A stretch of DNA of 64,000 bases from Nakamurella sp040546275 (GCF_040546275.1 NZ_JBEPNO010000001.1:372001-436000), one strand, 5' to 3'. Positions 36,187-44,606 are shown, numbered from the stretch's first letter. The notes: a model not told the origin generated them from the sequence alone. Made by a program: numbers and translations.

Positions 36187-37299
36187 TCAGGTCCGGTTGC
36201 CGCCGGCTCTGGTCAGCGCGAGCTGGGCCGCCCGGCGGCGTATCTGCGCAGCCCGGGCCATCTTCTGCTGCTCGGCGAGATGCTCGCGTTCTGCCGCCAG
36301 TTGGCGGCCGAGTTCCTTGATCCGGCCCTCGATCGCCTGGACGGCCTCGTCGGCGGCTCTGGACCCGGCCTGCGCGTCGGCCGCCTCCTGTTCCGCTGCC
36401 GCCACCCGCCGCGCCCGGTCGGCTGCCGCCCGGTCGGCAACGGCCTGCTGAGCTGCGGTCCGGTCGGCGGCGGCCTGCTGAGCTGCGGTCCGGTCGGCGG
36501 CGGCCTGCTGAGCTGCGGCCTGGTCGGCGGCGGCCCGTTGAGCTGCCGCCTGTTGTGCTGTGGCCTGGTCGGTGGCGGCCTGTTCGGCGGCAGCGTGCTC
36601 GGCGGTCGCTCGATCTGTCCCTGCACGCTTGGATCCCGGAGGGGCGCTGGTCCGGACCGTGACCGCCGACGAGGTACGGGCCCCGGCAGCCGGTTGCGGT
36701 GCGGATGTCTTCGGCGACGCCGGTGGCGACTCCGCTCGGGCGCGTCTGGCCTGGCGGAGGGTGTCGAGCGAAAGCACCGCGGCGAGTTCCGGCAACGTGG
36801 TGGACCCGAAACCGTCCCAGTGGGCCTGGGTGACGAGCACGCCGGACATCAGCAGCTCGGCCACCTGTTCGTCGGCCAGCGCGGCGTTGAGCGTTCCGGC
36901 GACCTCGTCCCGGATGGAGGCCGACGGAGTCGGCTGACCGGTCACGTCGAACGCCAGATCGGCCAGGTCCCTGACCAGGGAACGTCGCCGCCCGGTCAGC
37001 TCCCGCAACTGGTGGGCATCGAGGGCCTGCTCCGCCTCGCGCAGTTCGGCTCCCAGCCGGAGCAGCTCGCCGACCTCATCGGGCGCAGAGCGAACCAGCT
37101 GGTTGAGCGTGTCCGCCGCGAGCGTCGGTTTGCGCAGGGCGGCTATCCGGCCGGCACCGTCCCGGTCGCCAACCTTCCTTGCCGCAGCAGCCAGAGCCTT
37201 CCGTCGAGTGGTGAATTCGGCCATCGGATGGGAGTAGAGATCCTCCACTGCGGCATCCAGGGCAGATGGTCCGGTCACCGTCCCATCTTGACGCACCAT
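36187..37299 (-). CDS. Alanine-rich coiled-coil protein, unknown function
   Basis: A 370-residue protein. The first 190 residues look folded: LYSHPMAEFTTRRKALAAAA, DTLNQLVRSAPDEVGELLRL and LMSGVLVTQAHWDGFGSTTL. A Pro/Ser/Thr stretch follows, then decapeptide repeats (AAADRTAAQQ and variants) at 36421-36540 and a long coiled coil with many Gln, Arg and Ala, ending KKMARAAQIRRR-like basic residues. ATG 37299 lacks an RBS; GTG 37278 is an alternative. It is divergent from ku with only 42 bp between, so the two may share control; a DNA-related role is conceivable but unproven. Confidence 0.75.
   Translation of the reverse strand: MVRQDGTVTGPSALDAAVEDLYSHPMAEFTTRRKALAAAARKVGDRDGAGRIAALRKPTLAADTLNQLVRSAPDEVGELLRLGAELREAEQALDAHQLRELTGRRRSLVRDLADLAFDVTGQPTPSASIRDEVAGTLNAALADEQVAELLMSGVLVTQAHWDGFGSTTLPELAAVLSLDTLRQARRARAESPPASPKTSAPQPAAGARTSSAVTVRTSAPPGSKRAGTDRATAEHAAAEQAATDQATAQQAAAQRAAADQAAAQQAAADRTAAQQAAADRTAAQQAVADRAAADRARRVAAAEQEAADAQAGSRAADEAVQAIEGRIKELGRQLAAEREHLAEQQKMARAAQIRRRAAQLALTRAGGNRT
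36421..36540. repeat. 30-bp tandem repeats inside the coiled-coil gene
   Basis: Four units of 30 bp (36421-36450, 36451-36480, 36481-36510, 36511-36540); the second and third are identical. Each encodes a ten-residue coiled-coil unit, AAADRTAAQQ-like. Confidence 0.85.
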
Positions 37300-37341
37300 G
37301 GGGGGGTGTCAGTGACGGCAAAGTTGGTCCATCATGAACCG

Positions 37342-38340
37342 ATGCGTTCCATATGGAAGGGCTCCCTGGTCTTCGGGCTGGTCAACGTCCCGGTCGCCGT
37401 GTACTCCGCCACCGAGGACCACGACATCCGGTTCCACCAGGTGCACGAGAAGGACGGCGGACGGATCCGCTACCAACGCACCTGCGAGATCTGCGGTGAG
37501 GTGGTCGCCTTCGGCGACATCGCCAAGTCCTACGAGGCTGACGACGGCCGCACCGCGATCATCACGGACGAGGACCTCAAGTCCCTCCCGACGAGCTCGG
37601 AGCGAGAGATCGACCTGCTGTCGTTCGTCCCGTCGGACCAGATCGACCCAGTGCTCTACGACGCCAGCTATCTGCTGGAGCCGGCCTCGAAGTCGGCCAA
37701 GGCGTACGTACTGCTGCGCGAGACGCTCGCCGAGAACGACCGGGTCGCCATCGTCCACTTCGCCCTGCGCCAGAAGACGCGGCTCGCCGCGCTCCGAGTG
37801 CGAGGTGACGTCCTGGTGATCCAGACCCTCCGGTGGCCGGACGAGGTGCGCGAAGCGTCGTTCAAGTCATTGGAGACGCCGGTGGCGTTGTCCGCGGCGG
37901 AGAAGCAGATGGCGGCACTGCTGGTCGACTCCTACGCCGACGACTTCCACCCGGACCAGCACGAGGATTCCTATCGCGAGGAACTCCAACAGATGATCGA
38001 CGCCAAACTCGAAGGCGAGGAGGCGTTCCCGGAGCAGGAGTCGTCCGACGGTGAGGACGCCGAGGTGCTCGACCTCCTGGCGGCCCTCCAGCGCAGCGTG
38101 CAGCGCAATGCCGACAAGGACGCAGGCAAGGCCGCCCCGTCCAAGACTGCCAAGGCGACGGCCGAGGAGGACGCGGAGGACGGCTCGGACGCCAGGGACG
38201 CCACTGCCAAGAAGCCTGCTGCCCGCAGATCAGCCGCTCGCAAACCCGCGGCCAAGGCCGACCCCGAGAAGGCCAAGGCCCCCACGCGCGCCCGATCGAC
38301 CACGACCACGACCCCCACCAAGGCGAGCAAAACCGCCTGA
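37342..38340 (+). CDS. ku: Ku protein (bacterial non-homologous end joining)
   Basis: A 332-residue bacterial Ku that binds DNA ends as a homodimer and recruits ligase D. The start MRSIWKGSLVFGLVNVPVAV is diagnostic; VHEKDGGRIRYQRTCEICGE near residue 35 and LLRETLAENDRVAIVHFALR near residue 130 follow. After residue about 255 comes an acidic patch and then a Lys/Ala/Pro/Thr-rich tail (KKPAARRSAARKPAAKADPE) as in actinobacterial Ku with extended DNA-binding C-termini. ATG 37342 is where homology begins. No ligD is in the window. Divergent from the coiled-coil gene. Confidence 0.96.
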   Translation: MRSIWKGSLVFGLVNVPVAVYSATEDHDIRFHQVHEKDGGRIRYQRTCEICGEVVAFGDIAKSYEADDGRTAIITDEDLKSLPTSSEREIDLLSFVPSDQIDPVLYDASYLLEPASKSAKAYVLLRETLAENDRVAIVHFALRQKTRLAALRVRGDVLVIQTLRWPDEVREASFKSLETPVALSAAEKQMAALLVDSYADDFHPDQHEDSYREELQQMIDAKLEGEEAFPEQESSDGEDAEVLDLLAALQRSVQRNADKDAGKAAPSKTAKATAEEDAEDGSDARDATAKKPAARRSAARKPAAKADPEKAKAPTRARSTTTTTPTKASKTA

Positions 38341-38502
38341 GTCCACGGTGACGTTCCTCCCGATCCACTGACGACACACCGTTGTACGATCGATATCTTC
38401 GTTCTGCGAACTTCCTGGCTATGTTTACTCCGTCGCAACAACTACCCGTCATTCTTGCGGTGTAGAGGCACTGTGAAGCAAACCTGTGGTTGAGAGGACA
38501 TC

Positions 38503-38844
38503 ATGACAACGTTGATGCGGTTCGACACCCCTCATGGGGAGACCGTCTTCATCCGGCCGGATCACGTCTCGGCGGTGGTTCCCTCCCGTGGATCGCAATC
38601 GGAGATCCACCTGCAGGGCGGCAGTCGTATCACCGTGACCGGCTCGGCCAACAACGTGCTCGGCCATCTCGGTATCGATGTCGCTGGGCAGGAGCATCCG
38701 GTCGCCCGGGACCAGCGTCCGCCGTCGCTGTTCCAGGGACCGGTCGGACTCCGCGGTTCGGAGTTCGGCCCGCTCAACACCCAGCGCGGCGGCTCGACCT
38801 TCCCCGACGCCACCCGACATCTGCGCCCGACGGCCTCCGCCTGA
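38503..38844 (+). CDS. Small protein with FlbD-like beta-strand core
   Basis: A 113-residue protein. The first 60 residues (LMRFDTPHGETVFIRPDHVS, then VPSRGSQSEIHLQGGSRITV) have the pattern of FlbD-type small beta proteins: start strand, P-D-x-I/V, then a turn and two strands ending VTGSANNVLGHL. The rest (60-113) is polar, Pro/Arg/Gly-rich and probably disordered. No flagellar genes are in the window, so a flagellar role is not implied. A GAGAGGACATC leader gives a purine-rich RBS before ATG 38503. It is followed by a strong terminator at 38874. Confidence 0.65.
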   Translation: MTTLMRFDTPHGETVFIRPDHVSAVVPSRGSQSEIHLQGGSRITVTGSANNVLGHLGIDVAGQEHPVARDQRPPSLFQGPVGLRGSEFGPLNTQRGGSTFPDATRHLRPTASA

Positions 38845-38873
38845 CGATTGCGGTCGGTACGCAGCACACGAGA

Positions 38874-38907
38874 AAGGCCCGGTTCCTCCGAGGGGGAACC
38901 GGGCCTT
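38874..38907. terminator. Bidirectional terminator between small gene and tRNA-Arg
   Basis: AAGGCCCGGTTCC (38874-38886), eight-base loop, GGAACCGGGCCTT (38895-38907): a perfect 13-bp stem flanked by AAA and TTCGT. It lies between the convergent small gene and tRNA-Arg. Confidence 0.8.
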
Positions 38908-38936
38908 CGTCGTTCGCGGACTGCACTGACGCCCTG

Positions 38937-39008
38937 TGCCCCCGGCAGGATTCGAACCTGCGCACCCGCCTCCGGAGGGCGGTGCTCTATCCCCTGAGCT
39001 ACGGGGGC
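38937..39008 (-). tRNA. tRNA-Arg (anticodon CCG)
   Basis: On the minus strand: acceptor GCCCCCG/CGGGGGC, D-arm with GCTCAGGGGATAGAGC, anticodon stem CCGCC/GGCGG with loop CTCCGGA (CCG), T-arm with GGTTCGAATCC, discriminator A at 38937. CCA not encoded. 72 nt. Interesting neighbour of argS, 2 kb away. Confidence 0.97.
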
Positions 39009-39077
39009 GCGAGGCAGAACTCTACCGTATCGACGACGGCCGTATCGACCGTGCCGATCCCGACCGAGGGCGACGGA

Positions 39078-39866
39078 TCAGCCGGTGGGTGCGGTGTAGG
39101 CCAACGGCTTTGCGCCACGGGCGGCGAGCATGCCAGTCATCACACCGATCTCCGATTCCTGCGATTCGAGCATCTTGCTGGCGAAGTTCTGCACGACGGG
39201 GGACGCCGCGTGGGTGGCCGCATAGGTCATCATCGCCGCGCCGCCGTGGTGGTGACGGATCATCAGCTGCAGGAAGAAGATGTCAGATGCGCTGCCCTTG
39301 AGCCCCTCCAACTTGGTGATCTCCGCGTCGGTGGCCATGCCGGGCATCACGGCACCGTCGGAGAGTCCGGACGACGCCGTGGAGGTGCCGACCACGTTCA
39401 TGTCTGCCATTCCCACCGATCCCATCCAGGACATGTGGGCGTCGCTGTTCAGGCGGGGGACACCCCACAGGTCCAACCAGCCCTGCATGGTGCCGATCTG
39501 CGATGTCTGGGTGTACTCGATGTCGTAGGCGGTGAGCCTGACTTCCTTGTCGCTGGAGTCCAGTTCGGCGATGTGGGCCATCAGCACGCCCTGGTTGTGA
39601 TGCACGATCATGTCGCGGGCGAAGCCGGTGTTCACCACGTCCTTGCCGTCGGCGCTGATCGACATCGTCTGCGGGCCACTGTTGCCCAGGGCGAGTCCGA
39701 CGCTGGCGCCGATCAGGACCATCACCAGCGCGCCCAGTCCGAGGACGATCGCCGTACCGCGCGATCCCCAGCGCGTCAGGATCGAGGAGTTGCGGTCCGC
39801 CGGCCCGACGCGAGTGTCATTGTCCTCGTGCAGGCCAGGAGCGGATTCGGAGGTCGGTGTGCTCAT
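39078..39866 (-). CDS. DUF305 family protein, membrane-anchored, His/Met-rich
   Basis: A 262-residue protein with a 35-residue cytoplasmic start, one membrane helix (IVLGLGALVMVLIGASVGLA) and an extracytoplasmic DUF305 four-helix bundle. Metal-type motifs: FARDMIVHHNQGVLMAHIAE near residue 85 and LQLMIRHHHGGAAMMTYAAT near residue 200, with scattered Met in between (MSWMGSVGMADMN). DUF305 proteins are often linked to copper handling; His/Met density supports that. It lies five bases downstream of the DUF3105 gene, so the two form an operon. Confidence 0.88.
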   Translation of the reverse strand: MSTPTSESAPGLHEDNDTRVGPADRNSSILTRWGSRGTAIVLGLGALVMVLIGASVGLALGNSGPQTMSISADGKDVVNTGFARDMIVHHNQGVLMAHIAELDSSDKEVRLTAYDIEYTQTSQIGTMQGWLDLWGVPRLNSDAHMSWMGSVGMADMNVVGTSTASSGLSDGAVMPGMATDAEITKLEGLKGSASDIFFLQLMIRHHHGGAAMMTYAATHAASPVVQNFASKMLESQESEIGVMTGMLAARGAKPLAYTAPTG

Positions 39867-39871
39867 CGGGC

Positions 39872-40852
39872 CTACTTGCTCGACGGTGCGGGAGACGACG
39901 GTGCGGGAGACGACGGTGCGGGAGACGACGGTGCGGGAGACGACGCGGCGGAGGACGGGACCGAGGCCGGTGCCACGGCCGGGCTGGTGGCGCCCGAAAC
40001 CGCTCCGCTGCTGGCGGGCGGAACTACTCCTGCGGTATCACCGGCATTGATGACACTCTCGGCGGTGTCGGCGGTCAACCCGGCACCATTCATCTTGATC
40101 GCATCGGTGCCGGGGGTGGCGGCATCGTAGGCCGGCGGGCTCGCCAGGAAGCCGGGCTGGTCGCAGGATCCACCCGGCTCGGGCGCGATGTACGGGTTCT
40201 GCTGGAGCGAGGTGATGAATTGCTTGATCCGGATGTCCGAGGCGGAGCTGACCTTGAGCTGGTGGGCCCAGGCCTGCAACGAGATCGGCGAATCGAGGTT
40301 GGGGTACGGGCTCATCAGGATGTACGACTTGCCACTGACCAGGGACTTGAGGATGTCCAGGTCGCCCGCCGCGATGGTCGTCGGGTTGTAGGCGATCCAT
40401 ACTGCTCCATGCTCGAGCGGATGGACCATGTTCTCGTTGCGGACGGCCGTCGGGTAGATGGCGCCGTTGCAGTCGGCCCACTCGGCGTCGTGCGGACCAC
40501 CGATGGGCGGGTAGCGGTCGTAGGCGACCCGCTGGGTCGACGAGACGTGCAGCGCCGCTTTGTATTCGGCAAAGCTCAGGGTGCCGTTGGCGGCCACCGT
40601 GCTCTTGCCCGCGTAGATGCCGGTGATCTTGGTCGACGGGTCCTTGTTGGTGTCCGACGGCACGAAGGGAGCTACCGCGGCGGCTGCGTCGTCGTTGCTC
40701 TTGTTCTTGGAGTAGACGACGGTGAAGATGCCACCGATCAGGATCAGCACCACTACCACGGCGCCGATGGTGAGCCAGGGGAGCCCCTGCCTCCGGCTGA
40801 CCACCGGGGCCACCGACCGGGTTTTCTTGGCGCTCTTACCGCTTGCCATCAT
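39872..40852 (-). CDS. DUF3105 family protein, membrane-anchored
   Basis: A 326-residue protein with a basic start, one membrane helix (LTIGAVVVVLILIGGIFTVV) and an outer domain containing RVAYDRYPPIGGPHDAEW and NMVHPLEHGAVWIAYNP, the HPLEHG block that defines DUF3105. A C-terminal Ala/Ser/Pro tail contains five SSPAP units at 39882-39946. ATG 40852 or 40849 is likely, GTG 40873 possible. It immediately precedes the DUF305 gene, a common actinobacterial pairing. His residues and a Cys (GGSCDQPGF) may bind metal; function unknown. Confidence 0.87.
   Translation of the reverse strand: MMASGKSAKKTRSVAPVVSRRQGLPWLTIGAVVVVLILIGGIFTVVYSKNKSNDDAAAAVAPFVPSDTNKDPSTKITGIYAGKSTVAANGTLSFAEYKAALHVSSTQRVAYDRYPPIGGPHDAEWADCNGAIYPTAVRNENMVHPLEHGAVWIAYNPTTIAAGDLDILKSLVSGKSYILMSPYPNLDSPISLQAWAHQLKVSSASDIRIKQFITSLQQNPYIAPEPGGSCDQPGFLASPPAYDAATPGTDAIKMNGAGLTADTAESVINAGDTAGVVPPASSGAVSGATSPAVAPASVPSSAASSPAPSSPAPSSPAPSSPAPSSK
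39882..39941. repeat. 15-bp tandem repeats encoding SSPAP
   Basis: Four units of GACGGTGCGGGAGAC at 39882-39896, 39897-39911, 39912-39926 and 39927-39941, encoding the Ser/Pro/Ala tail of the DUF3105 protein on the minus strand. Confidence 0.9.
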
Positions 40853-41021
40853 CGGTGCTTCGACCTCGTTCACTCTTCCAAGCCGGACCGGACCGTGACA
40901 GGCCCGGAGGTAGACCGCTGGAGTCTACGGGGCGATTCGGTGACCTCGGTGTGAGCATTCGCTGGGCGCCGGGGACCCCACGTGGCACAAACCGGGTGCG
41001 GAACCTTCCTAGAATGGACAG

Positions 41022-42674
41022 GTGAATCCCGTCCAACTGGCCGATGCCGTTCGTGCTGCCCTGTCCAGCGCAGTCTCCGCCGGAGCCCTGGCCCTCACGG
41101 TGCCGGACGATGTCACCATCGACCGTCCGCGTTCGCGGGAGCACGGCGATTATGCAACGCCGGTGGCGCTGAAGCTCGCCAAGGCCGCCGGACTGCCCCC
41201 GCGGCAGATCGCCGAGGTGCTGGCCCGTTACCTGGCGGAGGTCGACGGCATCTCCGCGGTGGAGATCGCCGGGCCCGGGTTCCTCAACATCCGTCTCGAC
41301 GCCGCGGCCGCCGCTGCGGTCGTCGGTCAGGTGGTCTCCGCCGGTGACCACTACGGATCGTCGCAGGTGTTGGCGGGCAAGCAGATCAACCTGGAATTCG
41401 TCTCGGCCAACCCGACCGGTCCGGTGCACATCGGTGGTGCCCGTTGGGCAGCCGTCGGTGACGCGCTGGGCCGGGTGCTGAGCACTCAGGGCGCCACGGT
41501 GGTGCGGGAGTACTACTTCAACGATGCCGGCGCCCAGATCGATCGGTTCGCGCGGTCGCTGCTGGCGGCGGCGAAGGGACGCCCGGCGCCCGAGGACGGT
41601 TACGGCGGCAACTACATCTACGACATCGCCGGCAAGATCACGGCCGAGAACCCTGGCGTGGCAGAGCTTCCGGACGATGTTGCCGCCGAGCTCTACCGGA
41701 CTCAGGGCGTCGAGCAGATGTTCACCGAGATCAAGGCGACGCTGCATGCGTTCCGGACCGATTTCGACGTCTACTACCACGAGGACTCCCTGCACGCGAG
41801 CGGGGCGGTGGGCAAGGCCGTCAACCGGTTGAAGGAGTCGGGTCATCTCTTCGAGGCCGACGGTGCCTGGTGGCTCAAGTCGACCGACTACGGCGATGAC
41901 AAGGACCGGGTGGTGATCAAGTCCGATGGTGATCCTGCCTACATCGCGGGCGACCTCGCCTACTTCCTGGACAAGCGGTCCCGTGGTTTCGACCTCTGCA
42001 TCTACATGTTGGGCGCGGATCACCACGGGTACGTCTCCCGGCTCAAGGCCGCCGCGGCCGCCTTCGGCGACGACCCGGCGGTGGTCGAGGTGCTGATCGG
42101 GCAGATGGTGTTCCTGGTCAAGGACGGCGAGCCCGTCCGGATGAGCAAGCGTGCCGGCACCGTCATCTCGCTCGACGATCTGATCGAGGCTCTCGGGGTG
42201 GACGCTGCCCGCTACTCGCTGATCAGGTATTCGGTCGACACCACGCTGGACCTCGATCTCGACCTGTGGACGAGGCAGAGCAGCGACAACCCGGTCTTCT
42301 ACGTGCAGTACGCCCACGCGCGGTTGTCGGCGCTCGCCCGGTCCGCGTCGGACCTGGGGATCGACCTCGGTGACGACTACGACGCGGCCCTGCTGGACAC
42401 CCCGCAGGAGGCGGAGCTGATCGCACTGATCGCGGGATATCCGCAGGTGCTGGCCGCAGCTGCCGACCTGCGCGAGCCGCACCGGGTGGTTCGGTACCTC
42501 GAGGATCTTGCCTCGGGCTACCACAAGTTCTACGACGCGGTCCGCGTACTGCCGATGGGGGAGGAACCGGTGACACCGGCCAACGTCGCGCGTCTGTGGT
42601 TGTGCAGCGCCGCCCGTCAGGTGCTGGCCAACGGCCTCGCCGTGCTCGGCGTCAGCGCCCCGGAGCGCATGTAG
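41022..42674 (+). CDS. argS: Arginyl-tRNA synthetase
   Basis: A 550-residue class I synthetase. The N-terminal Add-1 domain (DYATPVALKLAKAAGLPPRQ) precedes the catalytic core with EFVSANPTGPVHIGGARWAA, where HIGG is the HIGH motif (near residue 130). The KMSKS-like site reads VRMSKRAGTVISLDDLIE near residue 368. The DALR anticodon-binding domain ends ...LAVLGVSAPERM. GTG 41022 is the start; no strong RBS, so the message may be leaderless. It begins the argS-lysA-hom-thrC-thrB run. Its TAG overlaps by one base the GTG of a repeat-built ORF. Confidence 0.96.
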   Translation: MNPVQLADAVRAALSSAVSAGALALTVPDDVTIDRPRSREHGDYATPVALKLAKAAGLPPRQIAEVLARYLAEVDGISAVEIAGPGFLNIRLDAAAAAAVVGQVVSAGDHYGSSQVLAGKQINLEFVSANPTGPVHIGGARWAAVGDALGRVLSTQGATVVREYYFNDAGAQIDRFARSLLAAAKGRPAPEDGYGGNYIYDIAGKITAENPGVAELPDDVAAELYRTQGVEQMFTEIKATLHAFRTDFDVYYHEDSLHASGAVGKAVNRLKESGHLFEADGAWWLKSTDYGDDKDRVVIKSDGDPAYIAGDLAYFLDKRSRGFDLCIYMLGADHHGYVSRLKAAAAAFGDDPAVVEVLIGQMVFLVKDGEPVRMSKRAGTVISLDDLIEALGVDAARYSLIRYSVDTTLDLDLDLWTRQSSDNPVFYVQYAHARLSALARSASDLGIDLGDDYDAALLDTPQEAELIALIAGYPQVLAAAADLREPHRVVRYLEDLASGYHKFYDAVRVLPMGEEPVTPANVARLWLCSAARQVLANGLAVLGVSAPERM

Positions 42675-42952
42675 TGAGTGAGCACCGTAGCGAGGAACGA
42701 GTGCGCAGTGAGCATCGCAGCGAGGAACGAGCGAGGAGCGGAGCGCAGCGAGCGATGAGCGCTTGCGCGAAGAGCCAGGATCCAACAAGGAGCGGAGCGC
42801 AGCGAGCGATGAGCGCTTGCGCGAAGAGCCAGGATCCAACGAGGAGCGGAGCGCAGCGAGCGATGAGCGCTTGCGCGAAGAGCCAGGATCCAACAAGGAG
42901 CGGAGCGCAGCGAGCGATGAGCGCTTGCACCAAGAGTCAGGATCCAACATGA
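42674..42952 (+). CDS. Repeat-encoded small ORF filling the argS-lysA gap
   Basis: A 92-codon frame from GTG 42674 (sharing a base with the argS TAG) to a TGA that overlaps the lysA ATG (ATGA, 42949-42952). It encodes two SEHRSEER units and then four copies of an 18-residue unit RSGAQRAMSACAKSQDPT, because the DNA is a 54-bp tandem array. The exact fit and the overlaps are what a coupled gene would show, but a 54-bp repeat keeps every frame open, so the ORF may be a by-product. No homology or motif recognised; Cys in each unit is notable. Confidence 0.35.
   Translation: MSEHRSEERVRSEHRSEERARSGAQRAMSACAKSQDPTRSGAQRAMSACAKSQDPTRSGAQRAMSACAKSQDPTRSGAQRAMSACTKSQDPT
42734..42949. repeat. 54-bp tandem repeat array, four copies
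   Basis: Units begin with AGGAGCGGAGCGCAGCGAGC at 42734, 42788, 42842 and 42896 and contain GATGAGCGCTTGCGCGAAG and CAGGATCCAAC. The first three are nearly identical; the fourth has TGCACCAAGAGTCAGG changes and ends in the lysA ATG. Each unit carries a copy of the lysA ribosome-binding-like CAGGATCCAAC; only the last is followed by ATG. Upstream (42675-42733) two GAGCAYCGYAGCGAGGAACGA pieces form a diverged start. No spacers, so not CRISPR. Confidence 0.92.
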
Positions 42953-44385
42953 GAGCGCATCCAGCGGGCCCTCGGCACGGCGAGATCCCTGCCGACCACA
43001 CGTCGTTCGTCCCGGCCGACCTCAATGAACTCGACCCGGCAGTCTGGCCTCGGGGCGCCGGCCGGTCAGGCGGCGTGATGACGTTGGCCGGCAACGACGT
43101 CCGTGATCTCGCGATGACCTACGGCACCCCGTTCCTGGCGATGGACGAGCAGGATTTCCGCAGTCGCTGCCAGGACTTCGCCGACGCCTTCGGGTCGGCC
43201 GCCGACGTGCACTACGCGGCCAAGGCCTTCCTGTCCTCGCACATCGTGAAGTGGCTTGCGCAGGAGGGACTCTCGCTCGACGTCTGCTCGGGCGGCGAAC
43301 TGCGGCTGGCGCTGCGCGCCGGGTTCCCGCCGGAGCAGATCGCCCTGCACGGGTCCAACAAGTCCCAGGTCGAACTCGAAACCGCCGTGGAGGCGGGCGT
43401 CGGCGCCATCGTCGTCGACTCGTTCGACGAGATCGGCCGGTTGGCCGGCATCGCAGATGCGCGCGGAAGTGCAGGATCGGCGAGCACCAGTAATGGCTCC
43501 AGCCGACGGATCCCGGTGATGATCAGGGTCACGGTCGGCGTCGAGGCGCACACCCACGAATTCATCGCCACCGCCCACGAGGATCAGAAGTTCGGGTTCT
43601 CGCTGGCCGGCGGGGACGCCGCAGAGGGGGTGCGGCGGATCGCAGCCGCTCCGGGCCTCGAACTGATCGGGCTGCACTCGCACATCGGCTCGCAGATCTT
43701 CGATCCCTCCGGATTCGAGGTCTCGGCCCACCGGCTGGTGCTGCTGCTGAAGTCGGTGATCGCCGACCACCCCGAACTGGCGCAGACCATCACCACCCTC
43801 GACCTCGGTGGCGGCCTCGGCATCGCCTACACCTCGGCCGACACCCCGCCACCGGTCGACGCGATGGCCAAATCGCTGACCGCAATCGTCGAACGGGAGT
43901 GCCAGGCCGCCGGCCTCGTCGTCCCGCGGATCGCGGTCGAGCCGGGCCGGGCCATCGTCGGACCGGGAACGGTGACGGTCTACGAGATCGGCACCATCAA
44001 GGACGTGCACCTGGACGGCGGCGTGGTCCGCCGGTACGTCTCCGTGGACGGCGGGATGAGCGACAACATCCGGACCGCCCTGTACGACGCCGACTACACC
44101 GTGGTGCTGGCCTCGCGCTCGTCCGCGGCCCTGCCGGTGAGGTCCCGGGTGGTGGGCAAGCACTGCGAGAGCGGCGACATCGTCGTGCGGGACTGCTATC
44201 TTCCTGCGGACCTCGCGGTCGGGGATCTGGTGGCTGTCGCAGCGACCGGTGCCTACTGCTACGCGATGGCCAGCAACTACAACCGGCTGCCCCGGCCGCC
44301 CCTGATCGCGGTGACCGGCGGCACCTCCCGCCTGTTGCTCCGCCGCGAGACCGACGACGACCTGATGCTCCTGGAGACCTGGTGA
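42949..44385 (+). CDS. lysA: Diaminopimelate decarboxylase
   Basis: A 478-residue PLP enzyme making L-lysine from meso-diaminopimelate. The PLP lysine is in VHYAAKAFLSSHIVKWL near residue 86; HSHIGSQIFD near residue 243 and EPGRAIVGPGTVTVYEIGT near residue 325 line the active site; CESGDIVVRDC near residue 407 contributes the substrate-binding Cys. ATG 42949 is preferred: AGGA six bases upstream, and the conserved protein starts soon after. The frame is open upstream through the repeat array, which would add repeats with no similarity. Stop overlaps the next start. Confidence 0.95.
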   Translation: MRAHPAGPRHGEIPADHTSFVPADLNELDPAVWPRGAGRSGGVMTLAGNDVRDLAMTYGTPFLAMDEQDFRSRCQDFADAFGSAADVHYAAKAFLSSHIVKWLAQEGLSLDVCSGGELRLALRAGFPPEQIALHGSNKSQVELETAVEAGVGAIVVDSFDEIGRLAGIADARGSAGSASTSNGSSRRIPVMIRVTVGVEAHTHEFIATAHEDQKFGFSLAGGDAAEGVRRIAAAPGLELIGLHSHIGSQIFDPSGFEVSAHRLVLLLKSVIADHPELAQTITTLDLGGGLGIAYTSADTPPPVDAMAKSLTAIVERECQAAGLVVPRIAVEPGRAIVGPGTVTVYEIGTIKDVHLDGGVVRRYVSVDGGMSDNIRTALYDADYTVVLASRSSAALPVRSRVVGKHCESGDIVVRDCYLPADLAVGDLVAVAATGAYCYAMASNYNRLPRPPLIAVTGGTSRLLLRRETDDDLMLLETW

Positions 44386-44606
44386 ACGAATCACAGAACG
44401 GCGGCGGCCCGAAGCAGCCGTCGGTGGCGCCCGCCGCGATCCTGCTGGGGCTGGCTGCCGTCCTGATCGTGGTGGTGCTGATCAAACCCGCGATGGCGCA
44501 GTGGCTCAAGGTCACCATCGTGATCCTGGTGGTCCTGGTCGTCATCGCGCTGCTGGTCTACGCCTTCGTGCTGTTCCGCCAGACCACCAGACGTGGTCCC
44601 CGGTGA
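44382..44606 (+). CDS. Small two-helix membrane protein between lysA and hom
   Basis: A 74-residue protein starting at GTG 44382 inside the lysA stop (GTGA) and ending in the hom start (GTGA 44603-44606). After about 18 polar residues it has two hydrophobic helices (PAAILLGLAAVLIVVVLI and VTIVILVVLVVIALLVYAFV) joined by KPAMAQWLK, with a basic C-terminus. Being locked by four-base overlaps on both sides strongly suggests it is expressed with the aspartate-pathway enzymes. No family recognised. Confidence 0.75.
   Translation: MNESQNGGGPKQPSVAPAAILLGLAAVLIVVVLIKPAMAQWLKVTIVILVVLVVIALLVYAFVLFRQTTRRGPR

Noticed and set aside
36280..37341. Upstream extension of Ku through the coiled-coil gene
   Set aside because: Ku homology begins at MRSIWKG (37342); the extension is antisense to another gene.
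42763..42948. LysA start inside the repeat array
   Set aside because: It would add 62 repeat-derived residues unlike any LysA; ATG 42949 has an RBS and fits the family length.
42734..42949. CRISPR array
   Set aside because: Repeats are directly adjacent with no unique spacers and no cas genes nearby.
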